A DNA stretch of 37,064 bases from Paenibacillus sp. MZ04-78.2 (GTDB lineage: Bacteria > Bacillota > Bacilli > Paenibacillales > NBRC-103111), in assembly GCF_024213375.1 (NCBI RefSeq), contig NZ_JANAVJ010000047.1, forward strand, positions 1-37,064, written 5' to 3'. The notes beneath the pieces are model-generated. The model did not search any database. It worked only from the letters and a program-made list of their open reading frames with translations, and had not been told where the DNA came from. The position numbers were made by a program, and so were the translations under genes. This document shows positions 25,417 to 34,732 of the stretch, piece after piece; the stretch's first letter is position 1; each line of letters begins with the position of its first letter.

Positions 25417-25776
25417 ATGGAAAAATTCGTGTCCTCAAAAGAAATTGTCGAACGTATTGAATATTTGATTGAATCCAACAACATTCCCAAGGGTGATTTT
25501 CTGAAGGAAATGGGAATTAGCTCGGGCAACATGGGGGATTGGAAAAGTGAGCGGTCGACCCCCAACATCCATAAACTGGTTAGAGTCGCGGAGTATTTTA
25601 AAACCTCCTTGGATTGGTTGGTTACTGGTAAAGACCGATCTGCAAAAGAGGGCGACTTGCTGGGAGAAAGTATCCAAGCGAGCGACTCTGTTCATGAGCT
25701 TTCGGAGGATGAACAGGCGTTTATCCGTGAGTATATTGAATTTACTGGTTATCGGAAGCAGGGTAAGAGGGAATAA
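25417..25776 (+). CDS. XRE-family transcriptional regulator
   Basis: 119 residues from ATG 25417, which follows AAAAAAGGG with suitable spacing; an upstream in-frame extension to 25312 would run through the operator sites and is rejected. The helix-turn-helix spans about residues 8-66: EIVERIEYLIESNNIPKGDF, MGISSGNMGDWKSERSTPNI, VAEYFKTSLDWLVTGKD. This is a typical SinR/Cro-like domain with the 'tsldwLvtG' ending. The C-terminal half is acidic and helical (HELSEDEQAFIREYIEFTG). The likely targets are the three CTCGTA-TACGAG sites upstream, giving autoregulation. It sits 142 bp before the type I restriction-modification operon and may control it. Confidence 0.8.
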   Translation: MEKFVSSKEIVERIEYLIESNNIPKGDFLKEMGISSGNMGDWKSERSTPNIHKLVRVAEYFKTSLDWLVTGKDRSAKEGDLLGESIQASDSVHELSEDEQAFIREYIEFTGYRKQGKRE

Positions 25777-25918
25777 AAGTTTGCGTAAAAATCATACTCA
25801 ATGAAAAAGCAAATGGCAATTTCCATGCAAGGAAGTACTGTGCCTAAATTAACTCCAGCGATACTAAAAGAGCTGGAAATCAAGCTGGACCAACAATAGA
25901 CAAAGTGAGGAATGCAAC

Positions 25919-27511
25919 ATGGCTGAATTAAACTCAAGATTATTTAGTGCCGCAGACAACCTGCGAAGCAAGATGGATGCATCGGAATACAAAAACTACT
26001 TATTAGGATTGATCTTTTACAAGTACTTATCTGATAAGTTATTAGAAAAAGTAGTTGAAATAGCAGATGAATCGTTAGAAGAATACAACACACAAGAAAA
26101 GCAAACTCAATTGTATAGGGATTTATTAGCAGATAGAGAGATAAAAAATGACTTGATTGAAACATTAGTGGATACATTAAATTATGATATTGAACCACAG
26201 TATTTATTTAATGTATTAGCCACTCAAGCCAAACAAAACACGTTTCAGTTGAATGACTTGAATAAAGCCTTTATCGATTTGTCTACGAAATATGATCAAT
26301 TTAATGGATTGTTTGATGATGTGGATTTGAAATCAAAAAAATTGGGATCAGATGATCAACAGCGAAACATTACCATTACAGAAGTACTGAAGAAACTAAA
26401 TAATATCGATGTGATGGGACATAATGGCGATGTCATTGGGGATGCCTATGAGTTCCTAATTGGTCAATTTGCCTCAGAGGCTGGTAAGAAGGCTGGAGAA
26501 TTCTATACACCTCATGAAGTTTCTGACATGATGGCTCGTATTGCTGCAATCGGTCAAGAAGACAAAAAATTGTTTAGCGTATTTGACCCAACGATGGGCT
26601 CAGGTTCCTTAATGTTGAATATTCGAAACTATATTAACCATCCAGATAGTGTAAAGTATCATGGGCAAGAACTAAATACTACGACCTATAATCTAGCAAA
26701 GATGAACTTGATCTTGCATGGTGTTAATAAAGAAGATATGCGTTTACACAATGGAGATACATTGAACAAAGATTGGCCGACAGATGAGCCTTATACTTTT
26801 GATGCTGTCCTTATGAATCCACCCTACTCTGCTAAATGGTCCGCAGATGAAACATTCTTAGATGATTCGCGCTTCAATCGTTACGGGAAGTTAGCGCCAC
26901 AATCAAAAGCTGACTTTGCTTTTCTTTTACATGGGTTCTATCATTTGAAAGATTCGGGAACAATGGCCATCGTCTTACCGCATGGGGTACTGTTCCGTGG
27001 GGCTGCAGAAGGTGTGATTCGAAAGAAATTATTGGAAGATGGCAGTATATATGCCGTCATTGGTATGCCAGCAAACTTATTCTTTGGTACATCGATTCCA
27101 ACAACAGTCATCATCTTGAAGAAAAATCGTAGCACTCGTGATGTGTTATTTATTGATGCAAGTAAGGAGTTTGTTAAAGGAAAGAACCAAAATAAACTTT
27201 CCAAAGAACATATTGATAAGATTGTCGAAACGTATAAGAAGCGAGAGAATGTGGAGAAATATGCCCACATTGTAACCTTTGATGAAATTAAAGAGAATGA
27301 TTTCAATTTGAACATTCCTCGATACGTAGACAACTTTGAGGAAGAAACGTCTGTTGATATGGCTACAATTGGCTCAACAATTCAAAAGATTCGAAAAGAA
27401 AAAGCAGATCTAGAATCTAGCTTATATGACAGGATTTTTTCGCTACAATTTGATGAAGAAAATGCTGAATGGATTAAGGGTGCATTAGAGGTGTTTAATC
27501 GTGAGAAATAA
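25919..27511 (+). CDS. hsdM: Type I restriction-modification DNA methyltransferase subunit
   Basis: 530 residues, normal for HsdM. An N-terminal helical domain is followed by EFYTPHEVSDMM, S-adenosylmethionine motif I DPTMGSGSL (from D223) and catalytic motif IV NPPYS (N300-S304), of the adenine-N6 type. KADFAFLLHGFYHLKDSGT and VLPHGVLFRGAAEG follow. The frame appears intact from end to end. The final 11 nt overlap the hsdS start, giving translational coupling. Methylation needs a working HsdS, which here is interrupted, so this subunit may have no target unless another specificity subunit exists elsewhere. A/T-rich codon use contrasts sharply with the NRPS genes. Confidence 0.93.
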   Translation: MAELNSRLFSAADNLRSKMDASEYKNYLLGLIFYKYLSDKLLEKVVEIADESLEEYNTQEKQTQLYRDLLADREIKNDLIETLVDTLNYDIEPQYLFNVLATQAKQNTFQLNDLNKAFIDLSTKYDQFNGLFDDVDLKSKKLGSDDQQRNITITEVLKKLNNIDVMGHNGDVIGDAYEFLIGQFASEAGKKAGEFYTPHEVSDMMARIAAIGQEDKKLFSVFDPTMGSGSLMLNIRNYINHPDSVKYHGQELNTTTYNLAKMNLILHGVNKEDMRLHNGDTLNKDWPTDEPYTFDAVLMNPPYSAKWSADETFLDDSRFNRYGKLAPQSKADFAFLLHGFYHLKDSGTMAIVLPHGVLFRGAAEGVIRKKLLEDGSIYAVIGMPANLFFGTSIPTTVIILKKNRSTRDVLFIDASKEFVKGKNQNKLSKEHIDKIVETYKKRENVEKYAHIVTFDEIKENDFNLNIPRYVDNFEEETSVDMATIGSTIQKIRKEKADLESSLYDRIFSLQFDEENAEWIKGALEVFNREK

Positions 27512-28352
27512 GAATACACCAGAAATCCGATTTCCAGAATATAGTGGGGGTTGGGAAGAGCGTAAGATCGGAGAATTTTTAAAAGAAAGTAGAATACCAG
27601 GAACAAATGGTCTTGAGGCAAAAAAATTAACAGTAAAACTTTGGGGAAGAGGCGTCATTCCAAAAGATGAAATTTATCAAGGAAGTGAAGAAACCAAATA
27701 CTATATTCGGAAAGCAGGCCAATTTATTTATGGGAAGTTAGATTTTCTCCATCAAGCTTTTGGAATTATTCCTGATAAGCTAGATGGCTATGAATCAACA
27801 TTAGATTCACCTGCGTTTGATATCGCAGATAATCTTAACTCATTTTTCTTTCTTGAATATGTATCAAGAAAACAATTTTACCTGTATCAAGGAACAATTG
27901 CTAATGGTTCTCGAAAAGCTAAAAGAATTCACTCAGAAACATTTTTAGAGATGCCTCTGATAGTTCCAACAGTGGAAGAACAAACTGATATAGGAAATTT
28001 CTTTAAAAATCTAGACGATACAATCGCTCTTCATCAGCAAGAACTAAGCATCCTCAAACAAACAAAACAGGGATTCTTGCAAAAAATGTTTCCAAAAGAA
28101 GGCGAGTCCGTGCCAGAGGTTCGTTTCTCAGGATTTACTAGAGAATGGGAACAGCGTAAGTTGGGAGATTTAATAAACACTATGCATGGTGGCGCATCAA
28201 TTGCTCCTGATGATTATCAAGAAGAGGGTGTACCAACTGTCCCCAAAGGTGCTGTAAATTCTTCTGGAATTGCTGATTTATCTGGAAGTAAATTTGTATC
28301 AGAAGATTTTTATCAAAAAAATATAAACCCGGATTTCGAAAGTACGACTCTA
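27501..28352 (+). pseudogene. hsdS: hsdS, 5' part of the interrupted type I specificity subunit
   Basis: 284 codons from GTG 27501. The first target-recognition domain runs from WEERKIGEFL to MPLIVPT and is complete. The central conserved helix is EEQTDIGNFFKNLDDTIALH followed by LKQTKQGFLQKMFPKEG. The second target-recognition domain starts at WEQRKLGDLINTMHGG and reaches NINPDFESTTL, where the insertion sequence begins and a TGA follows at once. Stopping there removes most of the second recognition domain and the C-terminal helix that binds HsdM. The remaining part lies at 29825-30325. A truncated subunit with one recognition domain could in principle dimerise, as seen for some engineered HsdS proteins; that is speculation. 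Confidence 0.85.
28346..28352 (+). repeat. GACTCTA, left copy of a putative target-site duplication
   Basis: GACTCTA occurs here and again at 29817-29823, bracketing the IS1380-family element. Seven bases is longer than the 4-5 bp usual for the family, so some of the match may be chance. Confidence 0.4.
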
Positions 28353-28380
28353 TGAAAACGTGAAAAGGGCTCCGAATCTT

Positions 28381-28389
28381 TGGTAGAAT
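28381..28389 (+). promoter_or_regulatory. Transposase promoter
   Basis: TGGTAGAAT is an extended -10. It overlaps the ATG at 28388, so a transcript from it begins downstream of that codon, supporting the GTG at 28436 as the real transposase start. Confidence 0.4.
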
Positions 28390-28435
28390 GGTGTTTGTCC
28401 AAACAACATCAGCCAAAGAGAGGAGCACCTTTAAG

Positions 28436-29737
28436 GTGAAGTCTAACACATCCATTAGTAAAATCAAGAGCGAATTTTCACTGCAAAACGCAACAAGCTT
28501 CGGAGGCGTCAAAATCTTTCTGGCCTATCTCGAAAAAATCAAGCTGGCGCAAGCGATGAGCAGCCTCTCCGGCGGCAAAGCGCACAATTCGATTTTCCCT
28601 ATTCATCGCATTCTGCTCTATCTCGTCGTAGGTTGGATGCTTGGCTGCGAGCGGATTTTTCATTTTCGCAAACTGCAACATGACGCCTTGCTGAACCGTT
28701 TCCTAGGCGGACGTTGTCCGCATTATAGCTTGTTGTATAAGGAACTGGGAAGGCTAGGCCGGTCGTGTCCGCAACTGGCGACTGAGCTGCGGGCGCTCAA
28801 TCAGGAAATCATCCGTCCCTGCTTGCCGGTTAACATCATTCTCGATCTGGATTCCACGGTAGAGACAGTATACGGCCATCAGGCCGGTGCAGCCAAGGGC
28901 GCCAATCCGCACAAGCCCGGTCGCAAGAGCTACCATCCGCTGCTGGCCTTTGAAGGACAAACCCGCTTGAATCTGAATGCGGTCCTTCGGCCGGGCAACA
29001 CTCATTCCTCCACCAACGCCGCTGACTTCCTGCAGCAAACCTTCGAGCTTCTTGGCGAGCGCAAGGTGAAGTATGCCCGGTTTGACAAAGGCTTTGGCGG
29101 CGAAGACTTCTATAGCATGTGGGAAAGCAAAGGAATCGGTTACGTCGGCAAGCTCAAATGGACCGAACGGCTTTCCAAGGAAGTTCAGGCTTGCCGCTAT
29201 TGGACACGTTATGTCGACGGAGAGTGGATCATCGAAGGAATTACCTTGATCTACAAAGCAACGTCCTGGAAGAAGGCTCGCCGTGTGGCGGTGATCCGCA
29301 AGGCGCAAGCGTTCGAAAACGATCAAGGCCGATTCGTGTTTGATACAGACTGGCAATACGAAGCGATCGTCACCAACCTGGAGTGGGAGCCAATTGATCT
29401 GTGGCGCTTCTACAACCAGCGCTGCTGTATGGAAAACTACATCAAGGAAGTCAAGAACGGATTCTCCATCGATCGCATCGCCACAAGCGATTTTAAAGCA
29501 AATGAACTGGACTTGCTAATCAAACTGCTTGCCTATAATCTGTTTGAACGCTTCAAGCGCGATTGCTGCGAGCCGGTTCATCGGGGATACTCGATTGCCA
29601 GATTCCGTTTGGAATTCTTCCACTGTGCCGCTACGATCATCCACCACAGTCGAGCCGTTGTGCTCAAGCTGGCAAAAAACTTTGCCAACCGGTACGCATG
29701 GAAGCGCATTGAGGCGAGAGTGACCCTACTGGAATGA
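28436..29737 (+). CDS. IS1380-family transposase
   Basis: About 433 residues from GTG 28436, which has AGGAG (28421-28425) 10 nt upstream. DDE-type catalytic residues are visible: Asp in NIILDLDSTVETVYGHQ, Asp in VKYARFDKGFGGEDFY, and Glu in YNQRCCMENYIKEVKNGF. The block GANPHKPGRKSYHPLLAFEG between the first two acids is diagnostic of the IS1380 family. The frame is uninterrupted, so the element may still be active. It lies in the same orientation as hsdS. Confidence 0.9.
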   Translation: MKSNTSISKIKSEFSLQNATSFGGVKIFLAYLEKIKLAQAMSSLSGGKAHNSIFPIHRILLYLVVGWMLGCERIFHFRKLQHDALLNRFLGGRCPHYSLLYKELGRLGRSCPQLATELRALNQEIIRPCLPVNIILDLDSTVETVYGHQAGAAKGANPHKPGRKSYHPLLAFEGQTRLNLNAVLRPGNTHSSTNAADFLQQTFELLGERKVKYARFDKGFGGEDFYSMWESKGIGYVGKLKWTERLSKEVQACRYWTRYVDGEWIIEGITLIYKATSWKKARRVAVIRKAQAFENDQGRFVFDTDWQYEAIVTNLEWEPIDLWRFYNQRCCMENYIKEVKNGFSIDRIATSDFKANELDLLIKLLAYNLFERFKRDCCEPVHRGYSIARFRLEFFHCAATIIHHSRAVVLKLAKNFANRYAWKRIEARVTLLE

Positions 29738-29816
29738 CGATTCCCATAATCTAACATGGAAACCGCGCAGCCTCTTGAATGGGGAAGGGGAAGAACTATC
29801 CACAATTTATGAAATG

Positions 29817-29823
29817 GACTCTA
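29817..29823 (+). repeat. GACTCTA, right copy of a putative target-site duplication
   Basis: Matches 28346-28352. Joining the flanks through this repeat does not restore the hsdS frame (1 nt off), so either the duplication is mis-called or the gene changed further. Confidence 0.4.
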
Positions 29824-29824
29824 A

Positions 29825-30325
29825 CACGCTGGGAAATACCCTTCTTTTTACAGTGTACATGACGCTCGTTTTATGTACGAACCTTGCTACAAAGCACTTT
29901 CGAAATTTCGGATAAAAACAAGTGTTTATTCAGGTGACTTGGTAACTTCCCTCAGAGACTTAGTACCAACGGCTCCCAATATGGGAAGAATTGTTAAATT
30001 AATTGGGGATAGTAAAGAATATTTAATGCCACAAGGAGTTTATTGTTTGCTACTTGAAGAAGGCGTTGATGAGAACTTCATAATTGCTTTTTCAAATTCG
30101 GATAAATTTCGGAAAATTATTTCACAAGAGAAAAATGGTTCAACTCAAGTCCATATCCGAAATTCAGAGTATTTAGGAATTAAGCTAAAGGCTCCAGACA
30201 GTGAAGAACAAACCCAAATAGGCAACTTTTTCAAACAACTTGACGATACAATCGCTCTTCATCAACGCGAATTAGATGCTTTAAAAGAAACGAAAAAAGC
30301 ATTCCTACAAAAGATGTTTGTCTAA
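29825..30325 (+). pseudogene. hsdS: hsdS, 3' part after the insertion sequence
   Basis: The frame is open from CAC at 29825 (just after a TAA) to the stop. It encodes the rest of a recognition domain (HAGKYPSFYSVHDARFMYEP, GDLVTSLRDLVPTAPNMG) and then the C-terminal conserved helix EEQTQIGNFFKQLDDTIALH with KETKKAFLQKMF, a repeat of the central helix in the 5' part. An ATG at 29873 exists but has no ribosome site. Together with the 5' part this accounts for both conserved helices of one HsdS. The recognition domain rebuilt from the two pieces is about 50 residues longer than the first one. Confidence 0.8.
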
Positions 30326-30348
30326 GCAAATAGAAGAGAGGAAGAACC

Positions 30349-31722
30349 ATGACGAAGATACCTCATAATACTGAAGCTGAAGTAGAACGTCGCCTGATTG
30401 AAGTGTTAGGGGAAGGGCGCAATCAATGGAGCTATCGTCCAGATTTAAAATCAGAAGAAGACCTGTGGAAGAACTTACGTCAAAAAATTACGCAAAACAA
30501 CTTATCAGAAATTGGAGATCGTCCAATTTCTGATAAAGAATTTGACAATATTAAAACAGAATTATTATTGAAAACACAGACCCCCTTCGATGCTGCTAGA
30601 TGGCTCAAAGGGGAGAATGGAATTGCCCGTATTACGATTGAACGTGAAGATGTATCTTTAGGTTCGATGTCTTTAGTGCTATATTCCAATCAAGACATTG
30701 GTGGCGGAATCTCTACATATGAAGTCGTTCATCAGATTGCGAAACAAAAGGCAAACGTTGATGATCGTGATCGCCGATTTGACGTGACACTCTTAATCAA
30801 TGGGTTACCTATTGTTCAAATTGAATTGAAGCAAGTCAGTGCCAAGGACGGCGTATTCCAAGCCTATAATCAAATTAAGAAATACGCAGAAGAAGGGATG
30901 TTTAGAAATAATATCTTCTCTACTCTTCAGATATTTGTCATTTCCAACGAACAAACGACTCGCTATTTTGCCAATGCGATGCCAAAAGACATGCATAAGA
31001 AATTTGTCTTTAGTTGGCGGACAACGGACAATCGAAAAGTAGAAAATCTCTATGAATTTGTGAAACAGGTCTTAAATATTCCAGATGCACATCGATTGAT
31101 TGCCAATTATACGATCGTTAGCGAGGACCAAGACAACAAAACCTTAATGGTATTACAGCCTTATCAAATTCATGCGATTGAAGCCTTGTTTACATCTGCC
31201 ATGAAACATGAATCTGGTCATGTGTGGCATGCGACTGGTTCAGGAAAAACGTTGACAAGTTTTGTTTCTACGAAATTATTAGCTCGTAAACCAGGTGTAG
31301 ATCGTACCATTATGCTCATTGACCGAAAAGACTTGGACAATCAAACGACGACTGAATTCACCAAATTTGCTTCCGAGTTTAATACCGGTATCTCTTCTGG
31401 TAATGCCAAGTCTAATAGCCTGATTGTCGGAACCGGAAGTGCGAAAGAGCTGAGTAATACTCTACTATCTGATGCCAGTTCCAATACAGTGATTATCACC
31501 ACTCGTCAAAAATTAGAAGCTGCCTTGCGCTATGCCCAAAGGCAAGAGGAACAAAAAGGCACCCAACGTTTTAAGAAACTGCTGGGGCAGCATATTGTCT
31601 TTGTCGTGGATGAATGCCATCGAGCGTTAAGTGCAGAAGGAATTTCCCAAATTCCACATGGTTTGGTTTTACGGGTACGCCGATATTCAAAGAAAATAAA
31701 AAACAAGCGAAAGGCCAATTAG
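30349..31722 (+). pseudogene. hsdR: hsdR, 5' part of a frameshifted type I restriction endonuclease
   Basis: Normal HsdR is roughly 1000-1050 residues; here it is split over two frames (30349-31722 and about 31640-33485). This part holds the N-terminal nuclease region (FDVTLLINGLPIVQIELKQV, with the D...ELK pattern), the Walker A motif ATGSGKTLTS (about residues 293-302) and the DECHRA motif (about 420). After SAEG the true protein should continue toward helicase motif III. Instead the frame runs into GISQIPHGLVLRVRRYSKKI and stops. ATG 30349 follows GAGAGGAAGAA, 24 nt after hsdS. Without its translocase half the subunit cannot cut DNA. Confidence 0.85.
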
Positions 31723-33485
31723 CTCGCACCACTCGTGATCAATATGGAGAAGTTTTGCACACGTATACCATTAAGAATGCATTGGATGATGGGGCTGTTT
31801 TAGGGTTCCAAGTAGAGCATGAAGATACGATTGAACCTACATCATTAAATAATTATATTTTTAATCAACTTCGTCTAAATGAAAAATACGCTAATTTTAG
31901 TGATGATCAAATTAACGATATGATCGATCGAATGGATGGAATAGAGAAGGAAGCCCATCTTGAACCATCTACTTTCGAAAGTGATGAGCATATTCAAAAA
32001 GTCATTCATAAGATTTTCCGGCCTGATAATGCCTATATCAAATTTGATTTCCAAAACGGTCGCCCGCAAAAGTCTGCCATCTTAACAACAAGTTCCATTG
32101 ATATGGCCAAACGCTACTATCAGGCAATCAAGGAAATGACCAAAGATCCAGAATGGTTGACGAAAGAATTTGCCGGACATCCAATCCGAACGGGGCGTAC
32201 GATTGAAGATCCGGACTTCCCTCGGATTGCCGTCACCTATTCGATACAAGAAAACGAAGATAATTCCAAACAAATTCAAGATGAAATGAAAGAAATTATT
32301 AAGGACTATAACGATTATTATAATACAGCTTGGTCGATAGAAGATATTGAACGATATAATGGTGATATCAACAATCGTTTAGCTCGTAAGAAAGCAGAGT
32401 TCAAAGAATTTGGGAAACAAATTGATCTTGTCATTGTTGTTGATCGCTTATTGACTGGATTCGATGCACCCACGATTCAAACGTTATTTGTGGATCGAAA
32501 TTTAAGTTATGCCAATTTGATTCAAGCCTTTTCTCGGACCAATCGTACCTATCCTGGGAAGGCAAAAGGATTAATTGTAACATTCCGAAAACCTTCGATG
32601 ATGGAGCAAAATGTAAAGGACGCGACGAAGTTATATTCTGAAGCGCAAGAGGAATCCAAGCTTGTTTATCCAACTTATGATGAATCGAAGAAACGCTTCA
32701 AAAAAGCTCACAAAACACTGAAAACACTGGCGCCAAATCCAACCGACATTAACGAGCACTCTCCGCTTGAAACTCGGATTGAATTTGTGAAAGCTTTTCA
32801 AGAGCTAAATAATGCTTACGAAGCTTTGGTTACGTATGATGATTATAACGATGAAATGGAGAAATCAAAAGTCCTTCAAGAACAGGTCAAGACCTTAGAA
32901 GAATATTTTGGCGTGTACAACACGGTTAAGGGATCGCTAGTCGTTGAAGGGGAAGATGGACCTGACCCAAATTTTTCAGACATTGAATTCTATGGAGAAA
33001 ATGCGGTTAAGATCTATGATATTGACTCAACCTATATTGACCGTTTATTAGAAACGTATTCAGCCAATAATCAGAATATCCGTGACGAGATCGAAAAAGC
33101 ACTTCAAAAACTGAAAAAATCAGAAATTGTAAAAGAAGTATACCGTGCGATTTTAAACGCCATTGATGCTAAAGAAATAAATTCAGAGGAAGATACTTTT
33201 GTAGTGAAACGACGCTTCTTCACCGAATCCTATAATAAAGCGATTGGAGAATTTGCGAAAGCTTGGTTTGTGGATGAAGGGGAGCTGCATTCATCTGCTG
33301 TTCAATATGTAATAGGATCAGAGCCTATTCCAAATATCGGGGGAATTATTGACAGTAAGCAATTTGATAAGTTTAAAGCCGTACATCCAGATGCAAAACC
33401 GCTAAAATATGGACCAGAAATGAAGCGTCAGTGGAGAAAGACGTTAGATGAAGTCATTGTACCTTTGAAGGATGAATTGAGATAA
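31614..33485 (+). pseudogene. hsdR: hsdR, 3' part (helicase motifs III-VI and C-terminal domain)
   Basis: The homologous sequence resumes near 31647 with NFPNSTWFGFTGTPIFKENK. It continues through VVDRLLTGFDAPTIQTLFVD and QAFSRTNRTYPGKAKGLIV (motifs V-VI) to a complete helical C-terminus ending at 33485. The ATG at 31614 lies within the DECH codons of the other frame and lacks a ribosome site, so independent translation is unlikely. SAEG and NFPNS lie almost against each other, closer than in relatives as I recall them, which suggests a small out-of-frame deletion near 31640 rather than one sequencing error. Confidence 0.85.
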
Positions 33486-33497
33486 AGGGGGAAAGAA

Positions 33498-34304
33498 ATG
33501 AGGATTATTGACCACATTATAGAGGTTTATAAGAGTAACTCAAATCAATGGTTAGACTATAACGAGATTTACCAAAGACTTGATGTATCTATTTTTGGTC
33601 CTAATAAGCATGGAGAACGGGGAAAGAGAAACATCGTATATAGGTTACTTTTAAATTATTCTGATTTATTTGAGGTAGATGAGAACTATAGACCCAAGAA
33701 GTTTAGGTTAGCTCTCAATGAAACGGAACATGAAGATGTAAATTTAAAAAAGAAATACACTTCTGGAGAATCTCGTCTATTTCGTAATAATGAAGTGTTT
33801 CAAGAAGTGGCGTTTAGTATTGAAGAAGATTTTGAACAAGAGGTTCAAAAGAATCATAAATATATATTCGGTGAAAAGTCGCATTACTACGATATAAAGA
33901 AGAAAATTGGTAGCAGAATATGCGATGGATTTGTATACGATGAAGAATTAGGGAAGTTACTGGTCATTGAAAATGAACTTGTTATTCATGATTTATGGGG
34001 ACACATAATTCCACAAATTATAGAATTTTTTAATGGTATGAATGACGAAAAGACCAAGATGAAATTAAAATACGAGGTGAAATGGAAAGAAGAACATAAA
34101 TTATCCGTAATAGAGGCTATCGATAAAGCCTCTTATGAAATAGTTGTTGTTATAGATCAGATAACATTTGATATGAAAAAAGCTAGAAAAGACATCAACG
34201 AGTTACTAAAACACTTTACCCGGAATAATGATATAAGAATTTATTTTAAGCAATTTAAGGTTTTTTCATCCCCTTCTGGTGAGTTTCTTTACCAGATAAC
34301 ATGA
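33498..34304 (+). CDS. Putative PD-(D/E)XK-like nuclease with N-terminal winged helix, in the hsd operon
   Basis: 268 residues; family not recognised with confidence. The N-terminus (about 1-70) looks like a winged-helix or HARE-type domain (IIDHIIEVYKSNSNQWLDYN, GKRNIVYRLLLNY). The middle and C-terminus contain IGSRICDGFVYDEELGKLLV followed by IENELVIHDLWGHIIPQIIE. That is the D...(13-15 residues)...ExE layout and 'GHIiPQi.eF' helix seen in some PD-(D/E)XK-like proteins that carry a Glu in place of the usual Lys. It starts 12 nt after hsdR with AAGGGGGAAAGAA before ATG, so it is probably the last gene of the operon. Unlike hsdS and hsdR it is intact. It may be an accessory defence nuclease. 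Confidence 0.6.
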   Translation: MRIIDHIIEVYKSNSNQWLDYNEIYQRLDVSIFGPNKHGERGKRNIVYRLLLNYSDLFEVDENYRPKKFRLALNETEHEDVNLKKKYTSGESRLFRNNEVFQEVAFSIEEDFEQEVQKNHKYIFGEKSHYYDIKKKIGSRICDGFVYDEELGKLLVIENELVIHDLWGHIIPQIIEFFNGMNDEKTKMKLKYEVKWKEEHKLSVIEAIDKASYEIVVVIDQITFDMKKARKDINELLKHFTRNNDIRIYFKQFKVFSSPSGEFLYQIT

Positions 34305-34338
34305 CGTAAAATATACATATGATTTGATCCAACCAAAA

Positions 34339-34368
34339 GAGCCATCTCGTTGTATTGATGGCTCCCCT
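34339..34368. terminator. Bidirectional terminator between convergent genes
   Basis: GAGCCATC (34339-34346) pairs with GATGGCTC (34357-34364). On the minus strand it is followed by TTTT, on the plus strand by CCCTCTTCTTT. It serves the hsd operon and the minus-strand Rpn fragment. Confidence 0.65.
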
Positions 34369-34373
34369 CTTCT

Positions 34374-34649
34374 TTAATTTCTTTCCTTCAAAGCTAGTAT
34401 TTCAGACTCAGGCAATCCCGAAGCTTTAGCGATAATGGAAATTTCCACACCATGTGCCAGAAGTTCTTTAGCCATTTCAAGAGCTTTCTTTCGCTCGCCG
34501 CGGGCTTCTCCTTCGGCCAATGCTCGTTCGATCATGGAAGCCTCGTCGTGAAGGAACTTTTGTCTATCCTCGTACAATCGGCGGGCTTCTGCATCCTGAC
34601 TAAGAAACTCCAATGTATCCATGGCTTTCTTCAATACAGGTTCGTTCAT
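34374..34649 (-). pseudogene. C-terminal remnant of an Rpn-family (PD-(D/E)XK transposase-like) protein
   Basis: About 91 residues from ATG 34649, which has GGAGGT 7 nt upstream on the minus strand. RRLYEDRQKFLHDEASMIER, then ALAEGEARGERKKALEMAKE and SIIAKASGLPESEILAL, is the standard C-terminus of Rpn recombination-promoting nucleases. Full-length proteins are about 290-310 residues, and the whole nuclease domain is absent here. The good ribosome site may mean the fragment is made; small C-terminal Rpn products are known in some systems. The alternative is simple decay. It is convergent with the hsd operon. Confidence 0.6.
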
Positions 34650-34681
34650 CGTCAGCACCTCCCAATTGGATTTATAATTAA

Positions 34682-34728
34682 ACAAAAGAGTCCCTGACCA
34701 GTCAAATTACTGGCGGGACTCTTATTTT
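34682..34728 (-). terminator. Terminator of the TPR-peptide operon
   Basis: GAGTCCC (34688-34694) pairs with GGGACTC (34715-34721), and CCAG with CTGG inside. On the minus strand TTTTGTTT follows. It lies about 10 nt beyond the peptide gene stop. Confidence 0.7.
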
Positions 34729-34732
34729 CTTA

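Larger units (their letters stand above)
28353..29816 (+). mobile_element. IS1380-family insertion sequence in hsdS
   Basis: The element is placed between the two GACTCTA copies, giving about 1.46 kb and one transposase gene. Its GC-richer sequence stands out from the AT-rich hsd genes on both sides. The terminal inverted repeats are weak by eye (GTGAAAAG near the left end versus GTGGATAG on the right-end complement), so the boundaries are uncertain by tens of bases. Confidence 0.6.

Noticed and set aside
25801..25899. 32-codon frame starting MKKQMAISMQGSTVPKLTPA before hsdM
   Set aside because: No ribosome site precedes it and no family is recognised. It might be a remnant, but there is not enough to call a gene.
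28388..28435. Upstream ATG extension of the IS1380 transposase
   Set aside because: The extended -10 element overlaps this ATG, and the GTG at 28436 has the better placed AGGAG.
28334..29905. TTTCGAAA at 28334-28341 and 29898-29905 as the IS target-site duplication
   Set aside because: The unit is itself a palindrome and easily recurs by chance. It would place IS-end sequence inside a frame that reads like HsdS, and joining the flanks there does not restore the frame.
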